64,000 bases of DNA from assembly GCF_000333955.1 (NCBI RefSeq), contig NZ_CAPS01000104.1, forward strand, positions 1-64,000. The letters run 5' to 3'. The translations under genes were made by a program, and so were the position numbers. This DNA is from Rhodococcus sp. AW25M09. GTDB lineage: Bacteria; Actinomycetota; Actinomycetes; Mycobacteriales; Mycobacteriaceae. How positions within the stretch are numbered: position 1 is the first letter of the stretch; each line of letters begins with the position of its first letter. Positions 26,339-35,161 of the stretch are shown here, in pieces. The notes under the pieces were generated by a model, which was given only the letters and a program-made list of their open reading frames with translations, did not search any database and had not been told where the DNA came from.

Positions 26339-26519
26339 TGATCCTCTTCTCACCTGCTCGAAATCTCACGCGCTGTCGCGTCAACGGTATTGCAGAGGCC
26401 GCCTCGGTGGGTGGTAAGGCTCGCTTCACTCCCGACTATCAGAGGGCGGACCTGCGGCGACTCACCGAAACACGACCACGACGCGTCAACCGGTACCGAT
26501 ACGGTTTAGGCTGGCCGAC

Positions 26520-26984
26520 GTGCCAATTTATGCCGCCTACGGATCGAACATGCATCCGGAGCAGATGTTGCAGCGATGCCCTCACTCGCCCTCGTCGGGA
26601 ACCGGGTGGCTGCACGGATGGCGGTTGACCTTCGCCGGTGGCGACATCGGCTGGGAGGGCGCGCTGGCCACGGTCGTCGAAGATCCCGACTCGCAGGTCT
26701 TCGTGGTGCTCTACGACGTCTCCGACGAAGACGAGGAGAGCCTGGATCGCTGGGAAGGCTCGGAACTCGGCATTCACCGCAAGATTCGGCTGCGCATCGA
26801 GACCGGCCGTGAGCCGGTCCTGGCGTGGATGTACGTGCTCGACGCCTACGAGGGGGGCCTGCCGTCGGCCCGCTACCTCGGAGTCATGGCGGAGGCAGCC
26901 GAAATTGCCGGTGCTCCAGCGGAATACGTGCGAGACCTGCGAACTCGCGACAGCCGCAACGTCGGTCCTGGTACCGCCTCGTAG
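26520..26984 (+). CDS. Gamma-glutamylcyclotransferase-fold protein
   Basis: The 154-residue protein opens with PIYAAYGSNMHPEQM. YGSN is the substrate-binding loop of the GGCT/AIG2-like fold, and the expected acidic residue follows in LDRWEGSELG (about residue 80). Family members release 5-oxoproline from gamma-glutamyl compounds, but many bacterial ones have unknown substrates. The start is a GTG, only about 7 bases after a plausible TSS for a TACGGT -10 element, so the leader may be very short. It takes the place of Rv3304 between lpdA and the amidohydrolases in mycobacteria. The ring of neighbours does not indicate a pathway. Confidence 0.8.
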   Translation: MPIYAAYGSNMHPEQMLQRCPHSPSSGTGWLHGWRLTFAGGDIGWEGALATVVEDPDSQVFVVLYDVSDEDEESLDRWEGSELGIHRKIRLRIETGREPVLAWMYVLDAYEGGLPSARYLGVMAEAAEIAGAPAEYVRDLRTRDSRNVGPGTAS

Positions 26985-27011
26985 CTCGACGGACGACGGG
27001 GCCGACCTGGG

Positions 27012-27476
27012 TCAGAAGTAGTTCTTCATGACCGACGCGACCCAACTCGGCTCGGTCACATCCTCACGCGCTGGAACCATCGACTGCAGAAACGGCTTCA
27101 CATCGAACACCGGTGAGCCATCGATGGCGTCGAGACCTCTGACGCGGACGCGCAGTCCATCGACATCGACGATCTCGCACCGCGACACTCCCAGATGATT
27201 GGGCCGGTCCTTGACACGCTGGGCCAGCACACCCACCCGAGGAAGCGTCGTATCGCCGCGGGGGTGGCGCGAGCCGATGGTCGTCGAGTCCGGGTCGCAG
27301 AGATGGAAGCCGTAGACCACCTCGAGGTGGGAGAAATTCTCGAGACCGAGGGTCGCGTCGACCTCGAGCACGGTCTCGTCGAGGTCGATGACGGACTCCA
27401 CCTGCCCCCAGTTGTCGTCCACCACTTCCGCGCGATCGGACCGAATCATTCCGATCGGCGACACCTCGAAAACCAT
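27012..27476 (-). CDS. TsaA/TrmO family protein (tRNA m6t6A methyltransferase-like)
   Basis: The 154-residue protein matches the TsaA-like (UPF0066/YaeB) beta-barrel. The opening FEVSPIGMIRSDR and the RHPRGDTTLPRVGVLAQR block are typical, followed by RPNHLGVSRCEIVDVDG and LDAIDGSPVFDVKPF, the most conserved parts of the family. In E. coli the family member TrmO methylates t6A37 of tRNA-Thr using S-adenosylmethionine. This protein has only the core domain and lacks the C-terminal extension of E. coli TrmO, so activity on tRNA is not certain. The ATG at 27476 is preceded by AAGGAG at good distance. It follows the amidohydrolase pair by 17 bases on the same strand. Confidence 0.8.
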   Translation of the reverse strand: MVFEVSPIGMIRSDRAEVVDDNWGQVESVIDLDETVLEVDATLGLENFSHLEVVYGFHLCDPDSTTIGSRHPRGDTTLPRVGVLAQRVKDRPNHLGVSRCEIVDVDGLRVRVRGLDAIDGSPVFDVKPFLQSMVPAREDVTEPSWVASVMKNYF

Positions 27477-27492
27477 CGACAACTCCTTGCTG

Positions 27493-28656
27493 CTAGTTCG
27501 GATCCAGTGCGATGGCGGTCATCACCTTCACGCCCACGGCCAGTGCTCGCTCATCGAGATCGAACGTGGGCTGGTGGATGTCGAGTTGAGGGCCGGTACC
27601 CGGCCACACGCCCAGTCGAGCCATGGCACCCGGCACTCGTTCGAGGTACCACGAAAAGTCCTCGCCGCCGCCGGACTGCGCGGTATCGGCCAATGCGGTC
27701 GGTCCGACTCGCCCGATCGCCTTCTCGAAGGTGTGCGTGGACGCCGGATCGTTGACCACCGGGGGTACGCCGCGGCGGTAGTGCAGCTCGAACTGCACGC
27801 CGGTGGGTGCGAGCAACCCGGTGACGATGTCACGGACCAACGGCTCGAGCAATGCCCACGTCTCGTGGTCGCCGGTACGGACCGTTCCCGTCAGCATTCC
27901 GGTCTGTGGAATGGCGTTGGGAGCCTGACCCGCCACCACCGCTCCCCACACCATGACCGTGCTGGTTCGCGGATCGATTCGCCTGCTGAGCATCCCGGGA
28001 AGGCCGGTGATGACAGTGCCCAGCGCATAGACGAGATCGGTCGTCAGGTGCGGCCGCGAGGTGTGTCCGCCGGGTGAGTCCAGCCGCACCTCGACTGTGT
28101 CGGCAGCGGACGTGATGGCACCGACACGCAGGCCCACCTGCCCTACCTCGAGCCGCGGATCACAGTGCAGCGCAAAGATTTTGGTAACACCGTCGAGCGC
28201 ACCCGCCGCCACCGCATCCAAGGCACCTCCCGGCATGACCTCCTCGGCAGGCTGGAAGATCAGGCGCACCCCGTACTGCAGGTCCGGCAGTGAGGCCAGC
28301 GCGAGCCCGGTCGCCAGCAACACCGTGGTGTGCGCGTCGTGCCCACACGCGTGCGACACCCCGGGCACCGTCGACGAGTACACCGCACCGGTGTTCTCCT
28401 GCAGCGGCAAGGCGTCCATGTCTGCGCGCAACGCGACGCGGGGCCCGTCGGGACCGATGTCGCAGATCAAGCCGGTTCCGCCGGGAAGCGGCTTGGGCGA
28501 GAGCCCTGCCGCTTCGAGGCGTTCCATCACGAACGACGTGGTGGCGAATTCGCGTCGAGCAAGCTCGGGGTTGGCGTGGATGTGCCGACGCCACAGCGAC
28601 AGATCTTCCGTGTGCTCGAGGATCCACCGATGGATGGCCTCTTCGCGGGTGCTCAT
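27493..28656 (-). CDS. amiA1: M20-family amidohydrolase (AmiA1-like)
   Basis: The 387-residue protein is a metal-dependent M20D amidohydrolase. Metal-site motifs are SHACGHDAHTTVLLATG (about residues 100-116), PAEEVMPGG and GGGEDFSWYLE near the C-terminus, with the lid-domain block DSPGGHTSRP. Such enzymes hydrolyse N-acyl amino acids, indole-acetyl conjugates or related amides; the substrate here is unknown. The ATG at 28656 overlaps the upstream gene's TGA by 4 bases. The symbol rests on gene order with mycobacterial Rv3305c-Rv3306c. Ordinary peptidase M20 length; no signal peptide. Confidence 0.85.
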   Translation of the reverse strand: MSTREEAIHRWILEHTEDLSLWRRHIHANPELARREFATTSFVMERLEAAGLSPKPLPGGTGLICDIGPDGPRVALRADMDALPLQENTGAVYSSTVPGVSHACGHDAHTTVLLATGLALASLPDLQYGVRLIFQPAEEVMPGGALDAVAAGALDGVTKIFALHCDPRLEVGQVGLRVGAITSAADTVEVRLDSPGGHTSRPHLTTDLVYALGTVITGLPGMLSRRIDPRTSTVMVWGAVVAGQAPNAIPQTGMLTGTVRTGDHETWALLEPLVRDIVTGLLAPTGVQFELHYRRGVPPVVNDPASTHTFEKAIGRVGPTALADTAQSGGGEDFSWYLERVPGAMARLGVWPGTGPQLDIHQPTFDLDERALAVGVKVMTAIALDPN

Positions 28657-29855
28657 TGCTGGGCCGCCGATCGTGCAATCACGGCGTCGAGCAAGCGGGC
28701 CCGAGTGTCGGGGTCGGCAGCAGCACGCGCCGCGGTCCTCGCCAGACCCAGAGCTCCGTCCCGCAACGCTCGGTCGGCCGACTCGGTGACACACGCGGCA
28801 GCGAACTCCGGCTGATGAGTCACCGCCCCTCCTGCGTCGAGTCCGACGACGGGATGGATACCGGGTAGAACATTCGTCACGTTTCCCATATCTGTGCTGC
28901 CCAACGGGCGAAATCCTTCCAAATCCGGAGCCAAGGGCGATCGGCCCAACGCTTCGATCTCCTGACGAAAAGCCGCTACCAGCCACGCATCCGGCGTCAA
29001 GGCCGCGTATGTCGGTGAGACCGTACGAATTTCGTGAGTACACCCGGTGGCGACGGCCCCTGCCTCGAAACATGCGAATGCCTTCGCCGTCAGCGTTTCG
29101 AGGGACTCCGTGGTGTTCGCACGCAAGTAGTAGAGCAACTCGGCATGACCGGGAACGATGTTCGGTGCCACACCGCCGTCACTGACGATGCCGTGAAACT
29201 GCTGGCCCGGCGACAGATGTTGACGCAGCAGACCGAGTGCGACCTGGCTGACGGTGACCGCATCGCCCGCGTTGATTCCCCATTCCGGTGCCGCCGACGC
29301 ATGCGCGGCACGGCCGGTGAATTTCACGGCGACGTCGGCCAGGGCCAGCGACGTCGCACCCACGATGTCGAAGGGCCCGGGGTGGACCATCAGTGCCGCG
29401 CCGATGCCGTCGAACACTCCACGCTCGAGCATCAACACCTTGCCGCCGCCGGTCTCCTCCGCCGGGGTGCCGAGCACGCGCACGGTGATACCCAGGGCGT
29501 CGGCGACCGGAGCGAGCGAGAGCGCGGCAGCCACGGCCGAGGCCGCGATGATGTTGTGTCCGCACGCATGTCCGATCTCGGGCAAGGCGTCGTACTCCGC
29601 GCAGATACCGACCACAAGATCACCACTGCCGAACGACGCGGTGAACGCGGTGTCCATGCCTGCGACGGAGGTCTCGACCTCGAAGTGGTGGGCCCGGAGA
29701 GTGTCGAGAATCTTGGCGACGCTGCGATGTTCCTCGAACGCAACCTCTGGTTCCGCATGAATCGAGTGCGAGAGTGCGACCACTTCGTCGGTGACGGCGG
29801 CGAGGGCGCGGTCCATCGCAACGCCCACGGCAGCACTGTTCGATTCGTCGATCAC
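28653..29855 (-). CDS. amiB1: M20-family amidohydrolase (AmiB1-like)
   Basis: The 400-residue protein belongs to the AbgB-like branch of the M20 family: VGICAEYDALPEIGHACGHN (about residues 80-99) and GTPAEETGGGK carry the first metal ligands, and the lid domain has FTGRAAHASAAPE. It ends with a 30-residue Ala/Arg-rich helix. It probably removes acyl or aminobenzoyl-type groups, but no substrate is indicated. It starts at a GTG without a strong ribosome site and overlaps the next amidohydrolase by ATGA, so the two paralogues are translated together. They differ enough (about half the length unrelated) to have different substrates or form a heterodimer. Confidence 0.85.
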   Translation of the reverse strand: MIDESNSAAVGVAMDRALAAVTDEVVALSHSIHAEPEVAFEEHRSVAKILDTLRAHHFEVETSVAGMDTAFTASFGSGDLVVGICAEYDALPEIGHACGHNIIAASAVAAALSLAPVADALGITVRVLGTPAEETGGGKVLMLERGVFDGIGAALMVHPGPFDIVGATSLALADVAVKFTGRAAHASAAPEWGINAGDAVTVSQVALGLLRQHLSPGQQFHGIVSDGGVAPNIVPGHAELLYYLRANTTESLETLTAKAFACFEAGAVATGCTHEIRTVSPTYAALTPDAWLVAAFRQEIEALGRSPLAPDLEGFRPLGSTDMGNVTNVLPGIHPVVGLDAGGAVTHQPEFAAACVTESADRALRDGALGLARTAARAAADPDTRARLLDAVIARSAAQQ

Positions 29856-29910
29856 GAGAGACAGTGTGTCACTAGCGCGGCCGACTGTCGGCCGCAGCTG
29901 TGCCGTCCGG

Positions 29911-30615
29911 CTACTTCCCGAAGCTGAAGTTGCTGTCGTCGGTCGCGGTGTTCAACGCGGCGAGCAGGTCCACGTGCATGCGGGCCTTGATCCCGGCCAG
30001 GTTCGCACCTCGGGTGCTGGTCAGTGCCGCAGCCTTGGCCACCGCATCGGACACCAGCGATTCCTCCGATGCAGTCTCCTCGACGATTCCAGCGGCCACG
30101 GCCTCGGCACCGCCGTAGCGGCGTCCGGTCGTCATCGCATCGACGGCGGTCTGCTTGGGGAGCCGGGAGTTGATGAGCGCGGACATTCCGACGGTGAACG
30201 GCATGTTCAGATTCACCTCGGGCAGGCAGTAGAAACCCCGATCGGCTCGCTGGATGTGAAAGTCGTGTGAGGTGGCGAACATCGCGCCTGCCCCGAAAGC
30301 ATGGCCCTGCACGGCGGCGACGGTGGACATCGGGAATGCGAGCAAGCGGGAGTAGAGCGTGTGGACGCGGTCGAGGTACCAGGTGATCTTGTCCAGGTTG
30401 GCGAAGAGCCAATCGGTATCGAGACCGTTGCTGTAGAACTTGCCCGCCGAGGTGGTGACCAGCGCGGCCGGACCGGTCGAGGCCTCGACCTCGTCGAGCA
30501 ATGCGTGCACGGCGTCGATCCACTCCGGGTGGAAGCGGTTCTCGGGATTGTTCGCGCCGTCCTGGGCACCGAGGAACAAAATGTGGACGTCGCCGTCGCG
30601 TTCGAGATAAGGCAT
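29911..30615 (-). CDS. Enoyl-CoA hydratase/isomerase family protein
   Basis: The 234-residue protein has the crotonase fold. [13 protein letters not shown] (about residues 58-70) supplies the first oxyanion-hole strand, and [20 protein letters not shown] the second. [17 protein letters not shown] is in the usual place of the active-site loop. The absence of the paired glutamates seen in hydratases, and the short length, fit a delta3-delta2-enoyl-CoA isomerase rather than a hydratase, but this is not certain. The ATG at 30615 was chosen; a longer frame to 30657 would run through the phosphorylase promoter. It is divergent from the purine nucleoside phosphorylase, with 73 bases between the two starts. 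Confidence 0.85.
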   Translation of the reverse strand: MPYLERDGDVHILFLGAQDGANNPENRFHPEWIDAVHALLDEVEASTGPAALVTTSAGKFYSNGLDTDWLFANLDKITWYLDRVHTLYSRLLAFPMSTVAAVQGHAFGAGAMFATSHDFHIQRADRGFYCLPEVNLNMPFTVGMSALINSRLPKQTAVDAMTTGRRYGGAEAVAAGIVEETASEESLVSDAVAKAAALTSTRGANLAGIKARMHVDLLAALNTATDDSNFSFGK

Positions 30616-30688
30616 GCCGCGGATACTACCCAACAGTAACTTCCATCGGTCGTACATCCCTCACGCCGATCTCCTACTGTTGTTCCTC

Positions 30689-31516
30689 GTGGCTATCACC
30701 GACGCACATGAGACCGACCCCGTGACCGATCCCGAGGGGGCTGCGCGCACCGCCGCCGATGCTCTCGCCTCGGCAACCGGAATCGATACCCATTCCGTGG
30801 CCATCGTCCTCGGTTCCGGCTGGCAGGCGGCGGCCGACGTCTTCGGCTCCCCCACGGCAACAGTGCGGATGGCCGACCTTCCCGGGTTCGCGCCGCCGTC
30901 GGCGTCCGGCCACTCGGGCACCATCACCTCGGTGGACGTCGGCGGCACCCACACGCTGCTACTACAGGGCCGCACGCATGCCTACGAAGGGCACGACCTA
31001 CGACGCGTCGTGCACCCCGTACGTACCGCGATCGCCGCAGGCGCAACGACCGTCGTGCTGACCAATGCCGCGGGCGGAATCCGCGAGGGCATGAGTGTGG
31101 GGCAACCCGTCCTGATCTCCGACCATCTCAACCTCACCGCACGGTCCCCTCTCGTCGGTGCCGAGTTCGTCGACCTCGTCGACGCGTACTCCCCCGAACT
31201 GCGGGCGCTCGCGGCCGATATCGATCCGTCGCTCGAAGACGGCGTCTACGCCGGTTTGCCCGGCCCGCACTACGAGACTCCTGCCGAGATTCGGATGCTG
31301 CGCACACTCGGAGCGGACCTCGTGGGGATGTCGACGGTGCACGAGACGATTGCAGCGCGCGCGAAGGGTGCGCGCGTTCTCGGCATCTCGCTGGTGACCA
31401 ACCTTGCCGCCGGAATGACCGGTGAGCACCTGAACCACACCGAAGTGCTCGCTGCCGGTAAGGATTCCGCTGCCCGGATGGGATCACTGCTGCACGAATT
31501 GGTGTCCCGACTGTGA
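30689..31516 (+). CDS. punA: Purine nucleoside phosphorylase
   Basis: The 275-residue protein is a trimeric class [16 protein letters not shown] (phosphate loop), the SGHSGTI histidine, [49 protein letters not shown] and [11 protein letters not shown] are all present, including Glu and Asn residues for the purine base. It cleaves inosine and guanosine with phosphate. The GTG at 30689 is preferred because a TACTGT -10 element (30675-30680) would place transcription start right at it, a leaderless mRNA. A GTG at 30722 is the main alternative. It overlaps the phosphohexomutase gene by 4 bases (GTGA). Mycobacteria carry the same deoD-pmmB pair. Confidence 0.9.
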   Translation: MAITDAHETDPVTDPEGAARTAADALASATGIDTHSVAIVLGSGWQAAADVFGSPTATVRMADLPGFAPPSASGHSGTITSVDVGGTHTLLLQGRTHAYEGHDLRRVVHPVRTAIAAGATTVVLTNAAGGIREGMSVGQPVLISDHLNLTARSPLVGAEFVDLVDAYSPELRALAADIDPSLEDGVYAGLPGPHYETPAEIRMLRTLGADLVGMSTVHETIAARAKGARVLGISLVTNLAAGMTGEHLNHTEVLAAGKDSAARMGSLLHELVSRL

Positions 31517-33114
31517 CCGAGGAACTCACCGAGCACGTACAGCGGTGGATCGCGGGGGACCCCGACGCCGCCACTCGCGACGAACTCGACGGCCTGTCCG
31601 ACGCCGAACTCGCCGATCGATTCAGCGGGCCACTGACTTTCGGAACCGCGGGGCTACGCGGCCCGGTGCGCGCGGGACCGAACGGGATGAATGTGGCGGT
31701 GGTCGTGAAGACCTCCGCGGGTATCGCCGCGTGGCTGATCGAGAGAGGCCTGGGCGGATCGACTGTCGTCGTCGGTCGCGACGCGAGAAACGGGTCCGAG
31801 CAGTTCGCCTTCGCGGCCGCCGAAACTTTCTCGGCTCAGGGCTTTTCCGTCATTCTTCTGCCCCGGCCGCTTCCGACACCCGTCGTTGCGTTCGCGGTAC
31901 GGGCACTCGGTGCCGAACTCGGTGTGCAGATCACCGCCTCGCACAACCCCGCTGCAGACAACGGGTACAAGGTGTATCTGCGCGGCGGCTCGCAACTGAT
32001 CCCGCCGGCCGATACCGAGATCGAAGCACTCATCGCCGTCACCGGAGATGCCGTCGACGTCCCCCGCACCATCGTCGAACCCAGCGGTTCCGATATTGCC
32101 GCGCGCTATCTCGATTCCGTTGTTGCACTGCCTCGTTCGGAGCGTCGAGACATCCGCATCGCACTCACCGCGCTGCACGGAGTCGGCGGTGAGCTCGCGA
32201 CGGCAGCTCTACGCGGAGCGGGATTCCGCGACGTCCGGGTGGTCGACGAACAGTTCGAGCCCGACCCGGCCTTCCCGACCGTGGCCTTCCCCAACCCGGA
32301 GGAGCCGGGCGCTGCCGACGCGGTGCTCGCACTGGCGGCCGAGATCGACGCCGATATCGCCATCGCGCTCGACCCCGACGCCGATCGGTGTGCGGTCGGC
32401 GTTCCCGGACCCGACGGGTGGCGCATGCTGACCGGCGACGAGACCGGAGCCCTGCTCGCGAATTACCTGCTCAGAGATTCGCCCGCCGACTCCTTGGTGG
32501 CCAACACCATCGTCTCGTCGCAGCTGCTCTCCGCGCTCGCTCCGGCGCGCGGTGCTCGCTATGCCCGCACCCTCACCGGTTTCAAGTGGTTGGTTCGCGC
32601 CGGAGACGGTCTGGTGTATGCGTACGAGGAGGCCATCGGACACTGCGTCGATCCGAATGTGGTGCGCGACAAGGACGGTATCTCGGCGGCGGTGGTGCTC
32701 GCAGATCTGGCCGCCGGCCTGAAACAGGACCGCCGCACCCTGCTCGACGTACTCGACGACCTTGCGGTCGAGTTCGGTGTGCACCTGGGTGCGCAGGTCT
32801 CGCGCCGAGTGCAGGACCTTGCCGAGATCTCGAACATGATGCACCGGTTACGCAGTGAGCCGCCGACGCAACTGGCCGGCCGGGAGGTCACCGTGTTGGA
32901 TTACGCCGAGCGCGAGGACGAATTGCGCACCGACGCAGTCGAGATCAGCGGGCCGGGGCTCCGGGTGATCGTCCGCCCGTCCGGAACCGAACCGAAACTC
33001 AAGGCCTACCTCGAAGTGATCGAGCAGGTCGACGATCGAGACGGCCTCACACGAGCGCGAACGGCGGCGGGTGATGTGCTCGCCGAGCTGACCACCTTCG
33101 CCCAGCTCCTGTAG
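31513..33114 (+). CDS. pmmB: Phospho-sugar mutase (PmmB type)
   Basis: The 533-residue protein has all four domains of the phosphoglucomutase/phosphomannomutase family. The substrate entry is [18 protein letters not shown] (about residues 43-60). The phosphoserine loop is [15 protein letters not shown] (about residues 139-153), metal binding is [10 protein letters not shown], and the phosphate-binding loop near the end is [14 protein letters not shown]. It moves phosphate between C1 and C6 (or C5 and C1 of pentoses). Coupling to purine nucleoside phosphorylase suggests a role in converting ribose-1-phosphate to ribose-5-phosphate, as phosphopentomutase. That is inference; the homologue is named pmmB in mycobacteria. 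The GTG start overlaps the upstream stop. Confidence 0.9.
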   Translation: MTEELTEHVQRWIAGDPDAATRDELDGLSDAELADRFSGPLTFGTAGLRGPVRAGPNGMNVAVVVKTSAGIAAWLIERGLGGSTVVVGRDARNGSEQFAFAAAETFSAQGFSVILLPRPLPTPVVAFAVRALGAELGVQITASHNPAADNGYKVYLRGGSQLIPPADTEIEALIAVTGDAVDVPRTIVEPSGSDIAARYLDSVVALPRSERRDIRIALTALHGVGGELATAALRGAGFRDVRVVDEQFEPDPAFPTVAFPNPEEPGAADAVLALAAEIDADIAIALDPDADRCAVGVPGPDGWRMLTGDETGALLANYLLRDSPADSLVANTIVSSQLLSALAPARGARYARTLTGFKWLVRAGDGLVYAYEEAIGHCVDPNVVRDKDGISAAVVLADLAAGLKQDRRTLLDVLDDLAVEFGVHLGAQVSRRVQDLAEISNMMHRLRSEPPTQLAGREVTVLDYAEREDELRTDAVEISGPGLRVIVRPSGTEPKLKAYLEVIEQVDDRDGLTRARTAAGDVLAELTTFAQLL

Positions 33115-33138
33115 GGGCCAGGACAGCACCTGTAGGGA

Positions 33139-34047
33139 TCAGAACAGGGCCGACTGCACGGCGGGTAGGTCCGACTCGAAAGCACCGAGCTCGATTCGCC
33201 GACCCTTCAACGCGGCCAGATCCACGACGTAGCTCCCGTCGTCGACAGTGACGATCACCGCCTGCCCGACGCACGCTCTCACATCGCGTCCGTGGGATCC
33301 GGTTGCGATATCTGCGGGGTAGGCGACGCGACCGACGTTCTCACTCAACGCTTCGCGACCTGCCGGAGGTGTCCATCGTTCGTCGATCGGAGTGCATCCG
33401 GCGATGCTCGCGTCGGTCAGCATCTCACGGACCTGCTGTGCCCGACGAGCGAGAGCGGCATCGAGATGGTCCACATCGATCGGCAGGCACAGCGAGGCCG
33501 CTTTCGCTGCGGACCGCACTGCTTGCCGAAGCCCCATCGATTCGGTCACGAGATCCTCGGCCACCCGGACGGCCTTTCCGTCGTCTGCGTGAGCGACGTA
33601 CTGGGCGCAGATGGCCCCTTGCTCGGCCAGCCGACCCCACTTGCGGGTGTCGGCTGCAGTACCGATCTTGAAGGTGCCGTTGGCGAAAGCAGCCAGATAG
33701 AGCCAGTGTGGTTGCATGACGTGCTTTTCCAGGTCACGCGAGACGAAACCGCTGCGATGCACGGTGTGCACGAATCGGAAGCTGTCCTTGTCTGCGCACG
33801 CCGCGCACTGCCCCGACGCGACGGCCCGTTCCTTGCCGGGGCACGGGACGTAGCGCGGCGGACCATCGGCCCGGAAGGCCATCCGCCCGGTGCAGTACCG
33901 ATCGGTCGCGGCACCGGGTGCGCGGAAACCGAGTCTGCGGCCCACCAATTCGTGGAACTCGATCTGCTCGGTGTCGATGTCGAGCACCCGCAATCTCGGG
34001 CGCGGTTCGAATGACGCCTCCGAGGGCCAGGAGACGCCGAGGACCAA
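33139..34047 (-). CDS. DUF2797 family protein
   Basis: The protein of about 302 residues matches DUF2797. The opening VLGVSWPSEASFEP, FRAPGAATDRYCTGRM, VPCPGKE and CAACADK carry four or five cysteines that probably bind zinc. QPHWLYLAAFANGTFKIGTA is the GIY-YIG-like core of the family, with an Arg/Trp-rich helix after it. Function is unknown. No ATG or GTG lies near the conserved N-terminus; I use the TTG at 34047 (GGCGAGG upstream, very close), with a CTG at 34071 as the other option. Both place the start at the very end of upp, so translation is probably coupled to upp. Confidence 0.7.
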   Translation of the reverse strand: MVLGVSWPSEASFEPRPRLRVLDIDTEQIEFHELVGRRLGFRAPGAATDRYCTGRMAFRADGPPRYVPCPGKERAVASGQCAACADKDSFRFVHTVHRSGFVSRDLEKHVMQPHWLYLAAFANGTFKIGTAADTRKWGRLAEQGAICAQYVAHADDGKAVRVAEDLVTESMGLRQAVRSAAKAASLCLPIDVDHLDAALARRAQQVREMLTDASIAGCTPIDERWTPPAGREALSENVGRVAYPADIATGSHGRDVRACVGQAVIVTVDDGSYVVDLAALKGRRIELGAFESDLPAVQSALF

Positions 34048-34067
34048 CCTCGCCGCGGTACTGCTCG

Positions 34068-34691
34068 TCAGCGCGGACCGAACTGACGATCGCCCGCGTC
34101 GCCGAGGCCTGGAACGATGAAGGCGTTGTCGTTGAGGCCGTCGTCGATACTCGCTGCGACCAGCCGTACCGGCAGACCCGAGGCTTCCAGAGCGGCAACC
34201 CCTTCCGGAGCGGCAACGACACAGATGGCCGTGACGTCCGCTGCACCGCGGCCGACGAGAAGTTCGATCGTGTGGACCATCGAACCGCCGGTGGCGAGCA
34301 TCGGGTCCAGTACGTACACCGGTGTCTGCGACAGGTCGTCGGGCAGAGATTCCATGTACGGAACGGGCTGATGCGTCTGCTCGTCCCTGGCCATTCCCAC
34401 GAAACCGACACGGGACTGCGGGATCAGGCTGCTGGCCTTCTCGACCATCCCGAGACCTGCCCGCAGCACCGGTACGAGCAGCGGCGGGCGAGCCAGCCTG
34501 GTGCCCTCGGTCACCGCTACGGGCGTGCGCACCTCGAAAGTGTCGATGTCGGCATCGCGGGTGGCCTCGTAGACCAGCATGTTGGTGAGCTGACGCAGAG
34601 CCGTCCGGAACGTGGCGTTGTCGCTGCGTTCGTCGCGCATGGTCGTGAGCAGAGCTGCGGCCAGTGGGTGGTCGACCACGTGTGTTTCCAT
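34068..34691 (-). CDS. upp: Uracil phosphoribosyltransferase
   Basis: The 207-residue protein is UPRTase, converting uracil and PRPP to UMP in pyrimidine salvage. Key blocks are [39 protein letters not shown] (the PRPP loop with the family's DPMLATGGS signature, about residues 130-138) and the uracil-binding [15 protein letters not shown] at the C-terminus. Length and all motifs are standard. It fits the nucleoside-salvage theme of this part of the window (purine nucleoside phosphorylase, adenosine deaminase, cytidine deaminase, thymidine phosphorylase). It is divergent from the type VII-associated cassette. Confidence 0.95.
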   Translation of the reverse strand: METHVVDHPLAAALLTTMRDERSDNATFRTALRQLTNMLVYEATRDADIDTFEVRTPVAVTEGTRLARPPLLVPVLRAGLGMVEKASSLIPQSRVGFVGMARDEQTHQPVPYMESLPDDLSQTPVYVLDPMLATGGSMVHTIELLVGRGAADVTAICVVAAPEGVAALEASGLPVRLVAASIDDGLNDNAFIVPGLGDAGDRQFGPR

Positions 34692-34823
34692 GCGTCCAGG
34701 ATAGGACTTCGGGGGTAGGACGCGAACGGCAAGTCAGGGGAACCGAATGGCGTGCATCCGCGTCGAACCAGTTGGGCGTCGCATTCGGCGACCGCGAATC
34801 GATTGCATCTTCAGGGGGCACTG

Positions 34824-35156
34824 ATGGCCGAACTCGTCGTCGATACCGAGGGAGTCCTCGCATACAGCGCGGTGGCGTCGACCATGGCCGAACAGATCGC
34901 CGCGGCAGGTGCTGCCGCCGCCGCATGTGGTCCGGCCGTACTGGCACCGGTCTTCGGCCTGATCGGGCAGGAGTTTCTCGGCGCGGTCACCGGTACTCAT
35001 CTCGCGCACACCGACGCCGTAGTGCGATTGGCGGGAGCGGTGGCGAGCATCGGCTCGGCTGCGACCGCATCTGCGGTGTCGTATGCCCTCACCGATGCCG
35101 GCACCGATGCCACCGTTGAGGCCGCGGCCGCCGGTATCGCGTCGGATGCTCGGTAG
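34824..35156 (+). CDS. EspC-like type VII secretion-associated protein
   Basis: This 110-residue protein is all-helical and Ala-rich (AAAGAAAAACGPAVL). It has the length and pattern of the ESX-secreted EspC/DUF2580 group: an N-terminal V-D-T-x-G-V strand, a first helix (SAVASTMAEQIAAAG), a central GLIGQEF turn, and a second helix ending in a short unstructured tail. I see no YxxxD/E secretion tag at the end, so its partner may carry it. AGGGGG lies 7 bases upstream of the ATG. The WXG-NlpC/P60 gene starts five bases after its stop. No ESX ATPase or membrane genes are in the window. Confidence 0.55.
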   Translation: MAELVVDTEGVLAYSAVASTMAEQIAAAGAAAAACGPAVLAPVFGLIGQEFLGAVTGTHLAHTDAVVRLAGAVASIGSAATASAVSYALTDAGTDATVEAAAAGIASDAR

Positions 35157-35161
35157 CGGCG

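Noticed and set aside
34048-34947. Upstream extension of the DUF2797 frame over upp
   Set aside because: Upp is complete in another frame; the extension is Arg-rich and not conserved.
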